Below, piece after piece: positions 50,041 through 59,531 of a DNA stretch of 64,000 nt. The notes beneath the pieces are model-generated. The model saw only the letters and a list, made by a program, of their open reading frames with translations. It searched no databases and was not told the origin of the DNA. Location: the NCBI GenBank assembly GCA_041859875.1, contig JBFLFY010000009.1, positions 1 through 64,000 of the forward strand. The letters are read 5' to 3'. A program made the translations under genes and the position numbers. Position 1 is the stretch's first letter. Each line of letters starts with the position of its first letter. This stretch comes from Thermocaproicibacter sp041859875 (lineage in GTDB: Bacteria; Bacillota; Clostridia; Oscillospirales; Acutalibacteraceae).

Positions 50041-51009
50041 TTACGCTTTCACGAAGCAAGCAACAAAATGTCCAGGACTGATTTCCTTCAGCTGAGGCTG
50101 CTCCTGCTTGCACTGCTCCGTACAAAGTTCGCATCTCTCGTTAAAATAGCAGTTTTCCGGCATATCGATTGGATTCGGAACCTGCCCGGGGATGGAGTAC
50201 AGACGCTGATTATGATTTGTTTTGCCAATAACCGGCTTTGCCTTCATCAGGCCTATTGTATACGGGTGCGCCGGATTCTCAAAAATATCATTGACGCTGC
50301 CTTTCTCAACAATCTTGCCGGCATACATTACAACCACATCGTCTGCCATTTCAGCAACGACACCAAGGTCATGCGTAATAAGCATAATGGACATACCAAG
50401 CTCTGCTTTCAGCTTGCGCATAAGGTCCAAAATCTGTGCCTGAATCGTAACGTCAAGCGCTGTCGTCGGCTCGTCGGCAATCAAAAGGCGCGGGTTGCAG
50501 ATAAGCGCCATGGCAATCATAACACGCTGGCGCATACCGCCGGAAAGTTCATGCGGGTAGCTATCCACAATTTCTTCCGCGCGCGGGATATTGACAAGCT
50601 TAATCATTTCAATCGCTTTTTCGCGGGCTTCTTCTTTCGTTGCATTTGTATGGGTCAGCAGATTCTCCATAATCTGTTCTCCGACGGTAAAGACCGGGTT
50701 CAGGGAAGTCATTGGCTCCTGAAAGATCATCCCAACCTCTTTGCCGTTAATCTGCTGCATTTCCTTATCGCTGAGCTTCAAAAGGTCTTTGCCATCCATC
50801 AGAATTTCGCCGCCGACAACTTTGCCCGGAGGCGACTGCACCAAATGCATCAGGGAAAGTGCGGTAACGCTCTTGCCGCATCCGGATTCGCCCACAACAC
50901 AGACGGTTTTCCCTTCCGGTATTTCAAAGCTAATGCCGTTAACGGCCTTTACAATTCCGGAATCCGTGTAAAACCAGGTCTGCAAATTTTTAAACTCAAT
51001 AAAAGCCAT
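50041..51009 (-). CDS. oppD: Oligopeptide ABC transporter ATP-binding protein OppD
   Basis: 322 residues. Walker A GESGCGKSV, Q-loop MIFQEPMTSLNPV, signature LSGGMRQRVMIA, Walker B LLIADEPTTALD, switch His LITHDLG, and the C-terminal Cys region CYFNERCELCTEQC. The pair OppD/OppF drives peptide import. Lies 13 bases after oppC. Confidence 0.92.
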   Translation of the reverse strand: MAFIEFKNLQTWFYTDSGIVKAVNGISFEIPEGKTVCVVGESGCGKSVTALSLMHLVQSPPGKVVGGEILMDGKDLLKLSDKEMQQINGKEVGMIFQEPMTSLNPVFTVGEQIMENLLTHTNATKEEAREKAIEMIKLVNIPRAEEIVDSYPHELSGGMRQRVMIAMALICNPRLLIADEPTTALDVTIQAQILDLMRKLKAELGMSIMLITHDLGVVAEMADDVVVMYAGKIVEKGSVNDIFENPAHPYTIGLMKAKPVIGKTNHNQRLYSIPGQVPNPIDMPENCYFNERCELCTEQCKQEQPQLKEISPGHFVACFVKA

Positions 51010-51022
51010 TCCGTTTTCCCCC

Positions 51023-51934
51023 TTACTTCTTTGATGTCATTCTCGGGTCAAGGGCGTCGCGCAGCCCATCGCCGAACAAATTGATGCACAGCACCGTTGC
51101 CAAAATGCAGAAACCGGCTGGCATCCACATCCACGGGTGAAGGGCGAAATCAACCATGTTAGAGCCTTCCTGAACCATATTGCCCCAGCTTGCAAACGGC
51201 GGAAGAACGCCGACACCAAGGAACGACATGGTCGACTCCATCAGAATCGTATCGCCAACGCCAAGCGTTGCCATAACAATAATCAGTGGGAAAACATTCG
51301 GCATGATATGTTTAAATATTTTCCGCATAACATGAAGGCCAGTTGCCTCCGTTGCGGACATGTAGTCCATTTCCCGTATAGTAAGCACCTGCCCTCGGAA
51401 GAAACGGCAGACGCCTGCCCAGCCGAGGGATGCCAAAATCAGCATCAGCAAGTAAATACGTATTCCGGTATCGACCTTGTTATCGGAAAAAATAGCACTG
51501 ATCATAATCAGGATTGGCATAGTTGGCAGCGAAAGCACCACATCAACAATACGCATCATCACTGCGTCAACTTTGCCACCGTAATAGCCGGAAATGCAGC
51601 CGAGGAACGTACCGATAAAGAGTTCCACTGCAGTTGCAATCAAGCCAACCATCAGCGACACACGGCCGCCAAGCATCAGGCGTGTCAAAATATCACGTCC
51701 GCTGGTATCAGTTCCGAAGAAGTGGTCTGCAGAAGGCGCCTGCTTTGCATTCAGAAGGTCGACTTCATTTATATCGTTATATGGAGAAAACAGCGGCCCA
51801 AAGACGCAGATCAGTATCATCAGAACAAGAAAAATCAAGCCAATCATCGCAAGCTTGTTCTTTTTCAGTCTGCGGAATGAGATATGCCATGGCGTTTCTA
51901 CTGTATCTTTTTTTGTATTTTTTTTCTTGCTCAT
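51023..51934 (-). CDS. oppC: Oligopeptide ABC transporter permease OppC
   Basis: About 303 residues, six membrane helices. The N-terminal soluble extension and the first helix (LAMIGLIFLVLMILICVFGPLFSPY) plus the extracytoplasmic HFFGTDTSGRDILTRLMLGGRVSL are typical of OppC/DppC; the coupling loop is YMSATEATGLHVMRKIFKHIMPN. The ATG at 51934 is better spaced from GTGAGGG than the one at 51940. Confidence 0.92.
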   Translation of the reverse strand: MSKKKNTKKDTVETPWHISFRRLKKNKLAMIGLIFLVLMILICVFGPLFSPYNDINEVDLLNAKQAPSADHFFGTDTSGRDILTRLMLGGRVSLMVGLIATAVELFIGTFLGCISGYYGGKVDAVMMRIVDVVLSLPTMPILIMISAIFSDNKVDTGIRIYLLMLILASLGWAGVCRFFRGQVLTIREMDYMSATEATGLHVMRKIFKHIMPNVFPLIIVMATLGVGDTILMESTMSFLGVGVLPPFASWGNMVQEGSNMVDFALHPWMWMPAGFCILATVLCINLFGDGLRDALDPRMTSKK

Positions 51935-51944
51935 TTCCATGCCC

Positions 51945-52910
51945 TCACTTTAAACGAATTCTCGGGTCTGCCACACTGTACAGGATGTCGGAAATCAAAT
52001 TTCCAAGCATTATCAGCAAAGCAAGAAGCATGATGTAGCCCATAATGAACATATAATCTCGTTTTGTAATTGATTCAAGGAATATTTTGCCGATACCTGG
52101 CCACGCAAAAACGGTCTCGGTAATCAGCGCACCGGAGAACAGCCCCGGCAGTGCGCCGCCAACAAACGTAACAATCGGAATAGCGGCATTTTTTAAGGCG
52201 TGCTTGTAAATAACAACACGCTCCGGCAGTCCTTTTGACTTGGCCGTGCGAACATAGTCCTGATGAACCACTTCAAGCATAGAGGTACGCACATAACGCA
52301 TCATCCCGCCTATGCCTTGCATCGTCAGGCAGATAACCGGTAAAATCATATGCTGTGCAACATCCCCCACATAGGCAGCGCCCGTAAGGGTTTGACCTAC
52401 GGATGTCATTCCTTCCAGCGGAAGGACAACAAGGTCTACCGCAAAAACTTTCTGCAGCAGCAGGGCAAGGAAAAATGAAGGAAGCGAAATACCGGCAAAA
52501 GCAATAATTGTAAAAATTACGTCAAATGCGGAATGGACTTTCGTGGCGGAAAGAATACCAATCGGAATCGCGATTGCCATTTCCAAAACGAAAGAGACCA
52601 ATGACAGCAGGAACGAATTCCAGATAAAGTTGTGGATTACTGTGGTGACTGGCTGGTTGTATTGGAATGAATATCCAAAATCACCATGTACCGCGTTTCC
52701 AAGCCAGGTAAAGTAACGCTGCCAAACTGGCTGGTTTAACCCCATAGCAGCTTTCATATCCGCAATTTTTTGCGCTGAAAGCTTTGATGTTCCGAATGCT
52801 GCATCAATCGCATCGCCTGGTATGGATGCAACTAAAGCGAAAACGATAATTGAAACGCCCAGCAGAATTGGAATCATAATAAGAAGGCGTCGTATTGTGT
52901 ACTGTTTCAT
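51945..52910 (-). CDS. oppB: Oligopeptide ABC transporter permease OppB
   Basis: About 321 residues, six membrane helices: MKQYTIRRLLIMIPILLGVSIIVFALV at the start, the loop GLNQPVWQRYFTWLGNAVHGDFGYSF, and the coupling loop VRTAKSKGLPERVVIYKHALKNA. The ATG at 52910 matches the family N-terminus; a TTG at 52928 is less likely. Separated from oppA by a hairpin that may weaken transcription. Confidence 0.92.
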   Translation of the reverse strand: MKQYTIRRLLIMIPILLGVSIIVFALVASIPGDAIDAAFGTSKLSAQKIADMKAAMGLNQPVWQRYFTWLGNAVHGDFGYSFQYNQPVTTVIHNFIWNSFLLSLVSFVLEMAIAIPIGILSATKVHSAFDVIFTIIAFAGISLPSFFLALLLQKVFAVDLVVLPLEGMTSVGQTLTGAAYVGDVAQHMILPVICLTMQGIGGMMRYVRTSMLEVVHQDYVRTAKSKGLPERVVIYKHALKNAAIPIVTFVGGALPGLFSGALITETVFAWPGIGKIFLESITKRDYMFIMGYIMLLALLIMLGNLISDILYSVADPRIRLK

Positions 52911-52964
52911 CTTTTTTTCACCGTTCAAGTCCTTTCCTGATATAACGTGCTAAACTGCAGATAA

Positions 52965-52994
52965 AACCCACGAAAGGGCCTCAACGGCCCTTTC
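52965..52994 (-). terminator. Hairpin between oppA and oppB (possible partial terminator)
   Basis: Reading leftwards, GAAAGGGCC pairs with GGCCCTTTC, loop of 5, followed by GTGGGTTTT: a stable stem but an imperfect T tract. Such hairpins often raise oppA relative to the permease genes. Confidence 0.7.
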
Positions 52995-53023
52995 CGGAGT
53001 TTTATGCTGTTTGGGAAACTGCT

Positions 53024-54757
53024 TTACTTCAGTTCAATCTGATCGTAGTTGTTGTAGAATGGAGTATACGGAGCGCACTTAAAAGTCTTGAAGCGGGTAT
53101 TGTACGCAATGCAGTCGCTGCGCTGATAGATAATGTAGTTCGGCAGATCCTTGTTGATGATCTGGTAGCATTTCGCATAAGCGGCTTTTCTTGCAGTCTT
53201 GTCGGTAGTAGCAAGAGCTGTCGCATAAGCCTGGTCGAGGTCCTTGTTGGAATAGCCAAGGTAGTTTTCAGAACCGCCGGTCTTGTAAATATAAGAGTCA
53301 TCCGGGTCTGCCTGCATACCCCAAGCCATGAAGGACATGTCATAGGTCAGCTTTGTGAATTTGTTCTGCAGAGTCGGCCAGTCAACATATTCAGCCTGCA
53401 TGGAAATGCCGAGCTGCTTATAAGACTTAATCATTGCCGGGACGAGAACGTCAGTTACTGCGTTGCCTTTGGAAGCGGTAAACATGAACTTGAATTCCTT
53501 GCCGTCTTTCATCAGCTTGCCGCTGCTGTCTTTCTTCCAGCCAGCTTCATTCAGAAGCTGTTCAGCCTTCTTCATGTCATAATCGTAGCTGTTGATGCCT
53601 TCGGTTGTGTAGAGCCAGCTTTCAGCGGTCTGGTTAATGTTCTGTGCATGTGCATAGTCGCCGTAAACTGCTTTGACAACACCTTTACGGTCGATTGCAT
53701 ACAGCAGAGCCTGGCGAACTTTCTGATCCTGGAAAAGCGGGTTCTTATGGTTCAGGCCAACCCAGCCATAGCCAAGTGTCGGCTGAATCTGCATGTTAAC
53801 AAATCCGGCTTTCTGGCCAATCGCAATCTGGTCTGCGTTGCAGGTTACTTCGTCATCGACATCAACTTCACCAGTTGTAACAGCCTGCATTTCAGCACCC
53901 TGCGCAACAGCCTTGCAGATGATGGTCCCAATCTTCGGAGCACCTTTGTAGAAGTACTTATTTGCTTTCATGGTTGCACTCTGGCCTTCTTTATAGTCAG
54001 TCAGCGTGTAAGCGCCATTGGTAATGTAGGTCTTCATGTCAAGACCCTTGAAAGCTTTCAAGTCGCCGTGCTTAATCAGTTTGCCATACTTTGCAGTCGA
54101 AATCGGGTATGCGCCGCCCAATGCATACTGCGCACTGGAGTTTGGCTTGCTCAGCTTTACAACAAGCGTTTTGTCATCCGGAGTGGTTATTCCGGAAATA
54201 TTTTCGGCCTTGCCATCGTAATATTCCTGAGAACCGACAACATTGTAGTTTGTAAGGGCGTTGGATGGGCCGTCATAAGATTTGTCGCACAGAATCTTAT
54301 AGCTGTTAACATAGTCCTGAATTTTGACCGGAGAGCCATCAGAATATTTGTCGTCGCCCTTCAGCTTAAATGTATAAGTGAGGCCGTCGCTGGAAACATT
54401 CATGGAAGCTGTGCCATCAATCAGGTTGCCTTCGTTGTCATTGTCCATAAAAGTTGCACCAGAAATCGGAACCGAAACGTGCCAGTCGTCTGCGCTTTCA
54501 GCCCACAGCTGGTTAAACTTGCCGCTCATGTCGGCAACACCGACAACCAGCGTATCTTTTCTCGCCGATGCACTTGCCGGCAGTTTGGAAGGATCCGTAG
54601 CCGCAATCGTACGGATATCCGTCATGGAAGTAGCTTTGCTGGGAGTTGCTCCCGATGCTGTACCGCTACTAGCTGCTTTGCCAGTACCGCACGCTGAAAG
54701 AAGCATGCAGGCTGTAAGCGCAAAGCTTGCTGCTTTCGCTAATTTGCTATGTTTCAT
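53024..54757 (-). CDS. oppA: Oligopeptide ABC transporter substrate-binding lipoprotein OppA
   Basis: Family 5 extracellular solute-binding protein, about 577 residues. Lipoprotein signal ending MLLSAC. Later ASMNVSSDGLTYTFKLKGDDKYSDGSPV, TYITNGAYTLTDYKEGQ and VRQALLYAIDRKGVVKAVYGDYA are typical of the OppA/DppA group. The ATG at 54757 gives a sensible signal peptide. First structural gene after the regulator (70 bases). Confidence 0.92.
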   Translation of the reverse strand: MKHSKLAKAASFALTACMLLSACGTGKAASSGTASGATPSKATSMTDIRTIAATDPSKLPASASARKDTLVVGVADMSGKFNQLWAESADDWHVSVPISGATFMDNDNEGNLIDGTASMNVSSDGLTYTFKLKGDDKYSDGSPVKIQDYVNSYKILCDKSYDGPSNALTNYNVVGSQEYYDGKAENISGITTPDDKTLVVKLSKPNSSAQYALGGAYPISTAKYGKLIKHGDLKAFKGLDMKTYITNGAYTLTDYKEGQSATMKANKYFYKGAPKIGTIICKAVAQGAEMQAVTTGEVDVDDEVTCNADQIAIGQKAGFVNMQIQPTLGYGWVGLNHKNPLFQDQKVRQALLYAIDRKGVVKAVYGDYAHAQNINQTAESWLYTTEGINSYDYDMKKAEQLLNEAGWKKDSSGKLMKDGKEFKFMFTASKGNAVTDVLVPAMIKSYKQLGISMQAEYVDWPTLQNKFTKLTYDMSFMAWGMQADPDDSYIYKTGGSENYLGYSNKDLDQAYATALATTDKTARKAAYAKCYQIINKDLPNYIIYQRSDCIAYNTRFKTFKCAPYTPFYNNYDQIELK

Positions 54758-54826
54758 CTCTAAAACACTCACCTTTCTCTTTGTTTAATCTATCGCAATT
54801 CATTTAAAATGAACGGATATGTAAAA

Positions 54827-55549
54827 TCATGATTCCTTTTCCCTATGAAAGCCGCCTTCGCTGTTCAGCTCGCTGCGAATTTTCGCAACCGCACTGAAAT
54901 GCTCCTTCATCAGCTTAGTGCACTTTGCAGAATCGCGCTCGCAGATGGATTGGTAAATTGCACGGTGTTCCTGCAGACACGTTGCAAGGCGCCCGGGATA
55001 TGTGAGGGTTTTCAGCCTCATGTCTTCCATGGTGGTGCCAAGGGTACGCACAAGGCCTGCAATTACCTGGTTTTTCGTTGCCATGGCAATGCATTGGTGA
55101 AAAAGAATATCAGCCTTGATGCCGGAGTCGCCTCTTTCGAGGCTTTGCTGCATCATAGAAAGAGTTTTTTCTATTTTCATTAAATCGAGGCTGTCTGCGC
55201 GCTGGCACGCCAGCTCGCCGACCTTGATTTCAAGAATCTCTCGCGCCTCATAAAGATCTTCGAAAAGCTCGCTGTCAAGTTCACGGGGAATATCGATGGC
55301 GGCTAGTATTTTTTCAAGGCACAGGCGGCAAAGAAATGTTCCGCCGTTTTTATGGCGTTCCACAACGCCTTTCGATTCCAGCATGGAAAGTGCTTCACGA
55401 ACGGAAGCACGGCTGACGCCGAACTGCTGGGAAAGCTCCGTTTCATTTGGAAGCTTCTGTCCTTCGGCCAGTTTTCCTTCTACAATCATAGACTGTATCT
55501 GGTTTACAATCTGGTCGCTCACCCGCATGGACCTGATGGCTTGAAACAT
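54827..55549 (-). CDS. FadR-type GntR-family transcriptional regulator
   Basis: 240 residues. N-terminal winged helix: IVNQIQSMIVEGKLAEGQKLPNETELSQQFGVSRASVREALSMLESKGVVERHKNGGTF, the GntR signature. The C-terminal FCD (FadR) all-alpha domain includes LYEAREILEIKVGELAC, FHQCIAMATKN and EHRAIYQSICERDSAKCTKLMKEHFS, with His positions that could bind a metal. It directly precedes oppABCDF in the same direction and likely controls the operon in response to an organic acid or peptide-derived ligand (inference). Confidence 0.9.
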   Translation of the reverse strand: MFQAIRSMRVSDQIVNQIQSMIVEGKLAEGQKLPNETELSQQFGVSRASVREALSMLESKGVVERHKNGGTFLCRLCLEKILAAIDIPRELDSELFEDLYEAREILEIKVGELACQRADSLDLMKIEKTLSMMQQSLERGDSGIKADILFHQCIAMATKNQVIAGLVRTLGTTMEDMRLKTLTYPGRLATCLQEHRAIYQSICERDSAKCTKLMKEHFSAVAKIRSELNSEGGFHREKES

Positions 55550-55759
55550 ACTGTCCCTCCCGGCGCGCAGACCGCATTAATGTTTTGCACTGCTAAAGCG
55601 GCTGACATAGACTACTGCTCACACCGGGGACATCAGCCTTGACGAATTGTCTAACTTGTGCCGGAGTGGGCGGCATCTTGCTATTGTAAAGATGCTCAGA
55701 ATCAAACGCTGAATTTCCCCGAAACGAATGTTTCATATCGGCATTTAATTTTATGTGTT

Positions 55760-55788
55760 ATTATACCCCTTTGCGCCCGAAAATGCAA
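55760..55788 (-). promoter_or_regulatory. Promoter of the fadR-like/opp operon
   Basis: Reading leftwards, TTGCAT (55788-55783), 17-base spacer, TATAAT (55765-55760). It gives a leader of about 200 bases with a small hairpin (GCATCTT / AAGATGC, about 55673-55695) before the regulator start. Confidence 0.75.
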
Positions 55789-55998
55789 CATTTATTTTAG
55801 TTTCTGCATGGTTAAAATTTTGTAAGCATTCTGCACTCCTTTCCTCTGTTACTAGGGAAAATCGTTCTTTCTTTCATAAAAAGGAAAACGATGTCTGACG
55901 ATAAGACGAATTTATTCCTGCGGGGTGACATTCGCCATTTAAACCGCCAAATAATGTAGTATAATAGTTGGTATTAATTCTGAAAAGAGGTACGCAGC
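55789..55998. other. Intergenic region before pepF
   Basis: No gene. A TATAAT at 55960-55965 lies about 34 bases before the pepF start and is its probable -10; the -35 (ATTTAA) is weak. Confidence 0.5.
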
Positions 55999-57687
55999 AT
56001 GAAATTTTCCGAGATGCCATATCAGCGCCCGAATCTTGAAAAAATCCGCAAGGATTACGCACAGATTACCGAGCAGTTTCAAAAGAGCAGTTCTGCCAGT
56101 GAACAGTATCAGCTGATTCTGAAGCACGAGCAGCTTCTTTCCGGCTTCAGCACCATGCAGAGCATTGCCTATATCCGCAACAGTGTCGACACGGTTGACC
56201 CTTTTTATGAGAAGGAAATATCCTTCTTTGACACAAACGGTCCTGTAGTAAACAATTATATGCAGGAGTTTTACGAAGTGGCAGTAAAGTCATCCTGCAA
56301 AGCCGAGCTGGAAAAAAAGACTGGAAAGCTTTTCTTCACCAACCTGGAGCTTTCGCTGAAAGCCTACTCCCCCGCTACGACCGACCTGCAGAAAAAGGAA
56401 AATGCCCTTGTAACGGAGTACGAAAAGCTTCTTGCTTCCGCAAAGATTGACTTTGACGGCAAAGTAATGAACCTTTCCGAAATGCAGAAATACACCATTT
56501 CTTCCGACCGCGCAACACGCAAAGACGCATGGACAAAGATTGCCGGATTCTTTGTTGCAAACAGCAAGCGCTTTGACGAAATCTATGATGAGCTGGTCAA
56601 GAACCGCACCGAGCAGGCACATAAGCTGGGCTACAAGAACTATGTGCAGCTTGGCTACGACCGCCTTGGCCGCAACTGCTACGGTCCGGATGAAGTCAAA
56701 GCCTACCGGGAACAGATTGTGCGCGACCTGGTTCCAATGATTACAGACCTGAAAAAACGCCAGGCAAAACGTCTTGGCCTGCCGGATATTAAGTTCTACG
56801 ACGACGGATGCCTTTTCCCGGACGGCAACCCCGCGCCGAAGGGCGGCACCCAGGAGCTTGTGAACAAAGCTCAGATGATGTACCGCGAAATGAACCCGCT
56901 TACGGGTGAGTTCTTTGACTTCATGAAAGAAAACGAACTATTCGACCTGGAAAGCAAAAAAGGCAAAGCCGGCGGCGGGTACTGCACCAGCATCCTCGAC
57001 TACAAAGCGCCGTTTATCTTTTCAAACTTCAATGGAACCGCAGGCGATGTGGAAGTCCTGACGCACGAAGCGGGCCACGCTTTTGCGGACTATCTTTCCC
57101 GCAATACGCAGATTTTTGAAACAAAGACCCCGACCATGGACGCGGCCGAAACACATTCCATGTCGATGGAGCTGTTCTCCCGCCCGTGGGACAATCTTTT
57201 CTTCGGCAGTGAAGCGGAAAAGTTTCACCAGTACCAGCTGGAAGCCGCACTTGACTTTATCCCGTACGGCAGCCTTGTCGACCATTTCCAGACGGAAATG
57301 TACGAACATCCCGAGCTTACCCCGGACGAGCGCAAACAGACCTGGCTGAAACTGGAACACCTCTACCGCCCGTGGATTGACTTTGACAATCTCCCGTTCT
57401 TCAGTGTAGGCGGCGGTTACCAGCGCCAGCACCATATCTATTCTTTCCCGCTGTATTATATTGATTACTGCCTTGCACAGACTACGGCTCTGGAATTTTG
57501 GTCTGCTTCCGAAAAAGACTGGAAAGAAGCCTTCTCACGCTACCTGACTTTTGCGAAAGCCGGCGGCACTAAAACGTACGTTGACCTCGTAAAATCGGCA
57601 GGCCTTGAGCTTCCCTTCCAAGACGGATGCATTAAGAAGCTCTGTGAGGAAATCAACGCTTATCTGGAAGCCCACCATCAACTGTAA
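55999..57687 (+). CDS. pepF: M3 family oligoendopeptidase (PepF type)
   Basis: 562-residue zinc metallopeptidase that cleaves oligopeptides in the cytoplasm. The zinc motif VEVLTHEAGHAFADYLS (H-E-A-G-H) is present with the downstream Glu in DAAETHSMSMELFSRPW. Other family stretches are MKFSEMPYQRPNLE at the start and GGGYQRQHHIYSFPLYYIDYCLA. RBS AAGAGG. Its role fits with the neighbouring Opp importer, which lies divergently across the intergenic region. Confidence 0.94.
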   Translation: MKFSEMPYQRPNLEKIRKDYAQITEQFQKSSSASEQYQLILKHEQLLSGFSTMQSIAYIRNSVDTVDPFYEKEISFFDTNGPVVNNYMQEFYEVAVKSSCKAELEKKTGKLFFTNLELSLKAYSPATTDLQKKENALVTEYEKLLASAKIDFDGKVMNLSEMQKYTISSDRATRKDAWTKIAGFFVANSKRFDEIYDELVKNRTEQAHKLGYKNYVQLGYDRLGRNCYGPDEVKAYREQIVRDLVPMITDLKKRQAKRLGLPDIKFYDDGCLFPDGNPAPKGGTQELVNKAQMMYREMNPLTGEFFDFMKENELFDLESKKGKAGGGYCTSILDYKAPFIFSNFNGTAGDVEVLTHEAGHAFADYLSRNTQIFETKTPTMDAAETHSMSMELFSRPWDNLFFGSEAEKFHQYQLEAALDFIPYGSLVDHFQTEMYEHPELTPDERKQTWLKLEHLYRPWIDFDNLPFFSVGGGYQRQHHIYSFPLYYIDYCLAQTTALEFWSASEKDWKEAFSRYLTFAKAGGTKTYVDLVKSAGLELPFQDGCIKKLCEEINAYLEAHHQL

Positions 57688-57708
57688 TTCCCACGTTTTT
57701 AAATGAAA

Positions 57709-57755
57709 ATACGCCTTCGGCACATGAATTCATGCCGGAGGCGTTATTTTTATTT
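57709..57755. terminator. Terminator between pepF and fprA
   Basis: ACGCCTTCGGCA pairs with TGCCGGAGGCGT around a loop containing GAATTC; T-rich on the right, A-rich on the left, so it can serve both convergent genes. Confidence 0.85.
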
Positions 57756-57771
57756 TATCCCTGTTTTTCGC

Positions 57772-58977
57772 TCAGCCTTTCACCGACGCCGCAACTGCGT
57801 CGGCTAAAGCATTCAGTTCATCTGCTTTTCCAGAACTAAGGGCAGAGGTCAGCGACAGCTTCTGCTCCAACACACTGCAGTTTTTCATCTCTTCCGTTAC
57901 AAACTTCCGCATCAGGGAGCCGACCGTGCAGGCCCATGTGCCGTTTTCCAGCACGGCAAAGGTGCGGTTCTGCAGGTTCAGTGCCTTCATGTCATTTAAG
58001 TAAGCAAGCATCGGCGGGAAAATACCGAGGTTATAGGTTACAGAAGCCAGCACAATGTGGCTCAGGCGGAAACTTTCAGAAATAAGGTATGAAACGTGTG
58101 TGCTGGAAACATCAAACATTTCCACATTGGGGACACCGCGCTCCACAAGCGCCGCAGCCAGCACCTCCGCCGCGCTTTCCGTGTTGCCGTACATAGAGGC
58201 ATACACAATCAAAGCGCCCTTTTCTTCCGGTTCATAGCGGCTCCAGCGGTCGTACTTTTCCACATACCAGCCAATGTTGGAACGCCAGACCGGCCCATGC
58301 AGCGGGCAGATTGTTTTAAGATTCAGCCCGGCGGCCTTTTTCAAAAGCATTTGCACCTGCCTGCCGTATTTGCCGACGATGTTGGTGTAGTAGCGCCGTG
58401 CTTCCCCAAGCCATTCATGCTCAAAATCCACTTCGTCGTTAAACAGATGGCCGTTCAGCGCGCCGAAGGTACCAAACGCATCCGCTGAAAATAAAGTTCC
58501 GGTCGTTTCGTCGAACGTGACCATCACTTCCGGCCAATGAACCATCGGCGCAAAAATAAACTTCACCGTGTGCTTTCCAAAGCAGCGGGTGTCACCCTCT
58601 TTGACGGCCTCTGTCTTTCCTTCCGTCGGCAAGCCGAACTGCAGCAGCATTTTCGCCGCTGTGGCCGTGCAAAGGATTTTCACATCCGGCCATCTGCGCA
58701 GGATTTCTCCGACCGAAGCCGCATGGTCCGGTTCCACGTGCTGAACCACGAGAAAATCGAGCTTCCTTCCGGCAAGCACCGCTTCTGTATTTTCAAGGAA
58801 CTGGCGGCCAACCGACCAGTCTGCCGTATCAAAAAGGACTGTCTTTTTATCGAGAAGCAGATAAGAATTGTAAGAAACACCCCGAGGGATAGGGTGAATA
58901 TTCTCAAACAGTGCCAGGCGGTGATCATCTGCACCTACCCAATATAAATCGTCCTGAACTTTGCGCACGCATTCCAT
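57772..58977 (-). CDS. fprA: FprA-family A-type flavoprotein (flavodiiron protein)
   Basis: Reduces O2 to water and/or NO to N2O; an oxygen-defence enzyme of anaerobes. 401 residues: an N-terminal metallo-beta-lactamase-like domain with diiron ligands in VQHVEPDHAAS, the His in APMVHWPEVM, the Asp in LFSADAFG and the His in CPLHGPVWR; then a C-terminal flavodoxin domain with the FMN loop VYASMYGNTESAAE. No fused rubredoxin. The ATG at 58977 is 8 bases after AAGGAGG. Downstream of remnants of an ABC exporter. Confidence 0.93.
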   Translation of the reverse strand: MECVRKVQDDLYWVGADDHRLALFENIHPIPRGVSYNSYLLLDKKTVLFDTADWSVGRQFLENTEAVLAGRKLDFLVVQHVEPDHAASVGEILRRWPDVKILCTATAAKMLLQFGLPTEGKTEAVKEGDTRCFGKHTVKFIFAPMVHWPEVMVTFDETTGTLFSADAFGTFGALNGHLFNDEVDFEHEWLGEARRYYTNIVGKYGRQVQMLLKKAAGLNLKTICPLHGPVWRSNIGWYVEKYDRWSRYEPEEKGALIVYASMYGNTESAAEVLAAALVERGVPNVEMFDVSSTHVSYLISESFRLSHIVLASVTYNLGIFPPMLAYLNDMKALNLQNRTFAVLENGTWACTVGSLMRKFVTEEMKNCSVLEQKLSLTSALSSGKADELNALADAVAASVKG

Positions 58978-59029
58978 TTTAGATTTCCTCCTTGTGTACG
59001 GCTGCATTCAAAGAAGCCGCCGCCGGCTT

Positions 59030-59230
59030 TTATTTTAGCGCAGCCGTTTTTTTCTGTAAAGAGGCAATTTCACATTCCCTGGCCTTTTCGCACTGCGACC
59101 AGTACAATTTATAGTAATAGCCGTGCTTTGCCATCAATTCTTCCTGCGTACCGCTTTCCAAAATGCGGCCGCCGTCGATGTAATTTAAAAGCTGTTTTGG
59201 CAGGACCCCCACCCAATACCGCCGCGCCAT
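59030..59230 (-). pseudogene. C-terminal fragment of an ABC exporter (ATPase end)
   Basis: The readable part from about 59182 to 59030 is the extreme C-terminus of an MsbA/LmrA-type exporter: YIDGGRILESGTQEELMAKH, then GYYYKLYWSQCEKA. Everything upstream (Walker A, signature, Walker B) is missing, and the frame before it is unrelated. It is a deletion remnant between fprA and the sigma-like gene. Confidence 0.75.
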
Positions 59231-59240
59231 GCGGCAGCGT

Positions 59241-59531
59241 TCACCGGTAATATTCCAGCACGCGGCGAAGGCGGGTACGCGCTTTTTTCAAATGCCTGCT
59301 GACGGTAGCAACCGTGATGCCAAGGTACTTGGCAGTTTCCGCCTGGCTAAGGCCGCGGGCGTAATACAGCGCCACACATTCTTTTTGGCGGCCGGTCAGT
59401 TCCCCCACCGCCGCCCTTTTCAGCGCGCAGAGCATTTTTTCCCGCGCTTTGTCTTCAGGTTCCGGTTCTCCGCTCTCTGCGGCTGGCTGCACCACCATTC
59501 GCTCCAGGCTCAAGACTCTGTTCCGGCTCAC
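59241..59531 (-). CDS. Sigma-70 region 4-type DNA-binding protein
   Basis: About 96 residues. C-terminal helix-turn-helix ALKRAAVGELTGRQKECVALYYARGLSQAETAKYLGITVATVSRHLKKARTRLRRVLEY is a sigma-70 region 4 (ECF/YlxM-like). No region 2, so not a full sigma factor. The GTG at 59531 is preceded by GGGGAG with good spacing. It overlaps the preceding small gene and the two are likely co-translated. Confidence 0.75.
   Translation of the reverse strand: MSRNRVLSLERMVVQPAAESGEPEPEDKAREKMLCALKRAAVGELTGRQKECVALYYARGLSQAETAKYLGITVATVSRHLKKARTRLRRVLEYYR

Noticed and set aside
50068..51084. 338-codon plus-strand frame opposite oppD
   Set aside because: Antisense shadow; oppD has all ABC ATPase motifs.
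53648..54697. 349-codon plus-strand frame opposite oppA
   Set aside because: Antisense shadow of a clear solute-binding protein; composition is not protein-like and no start signal is present.
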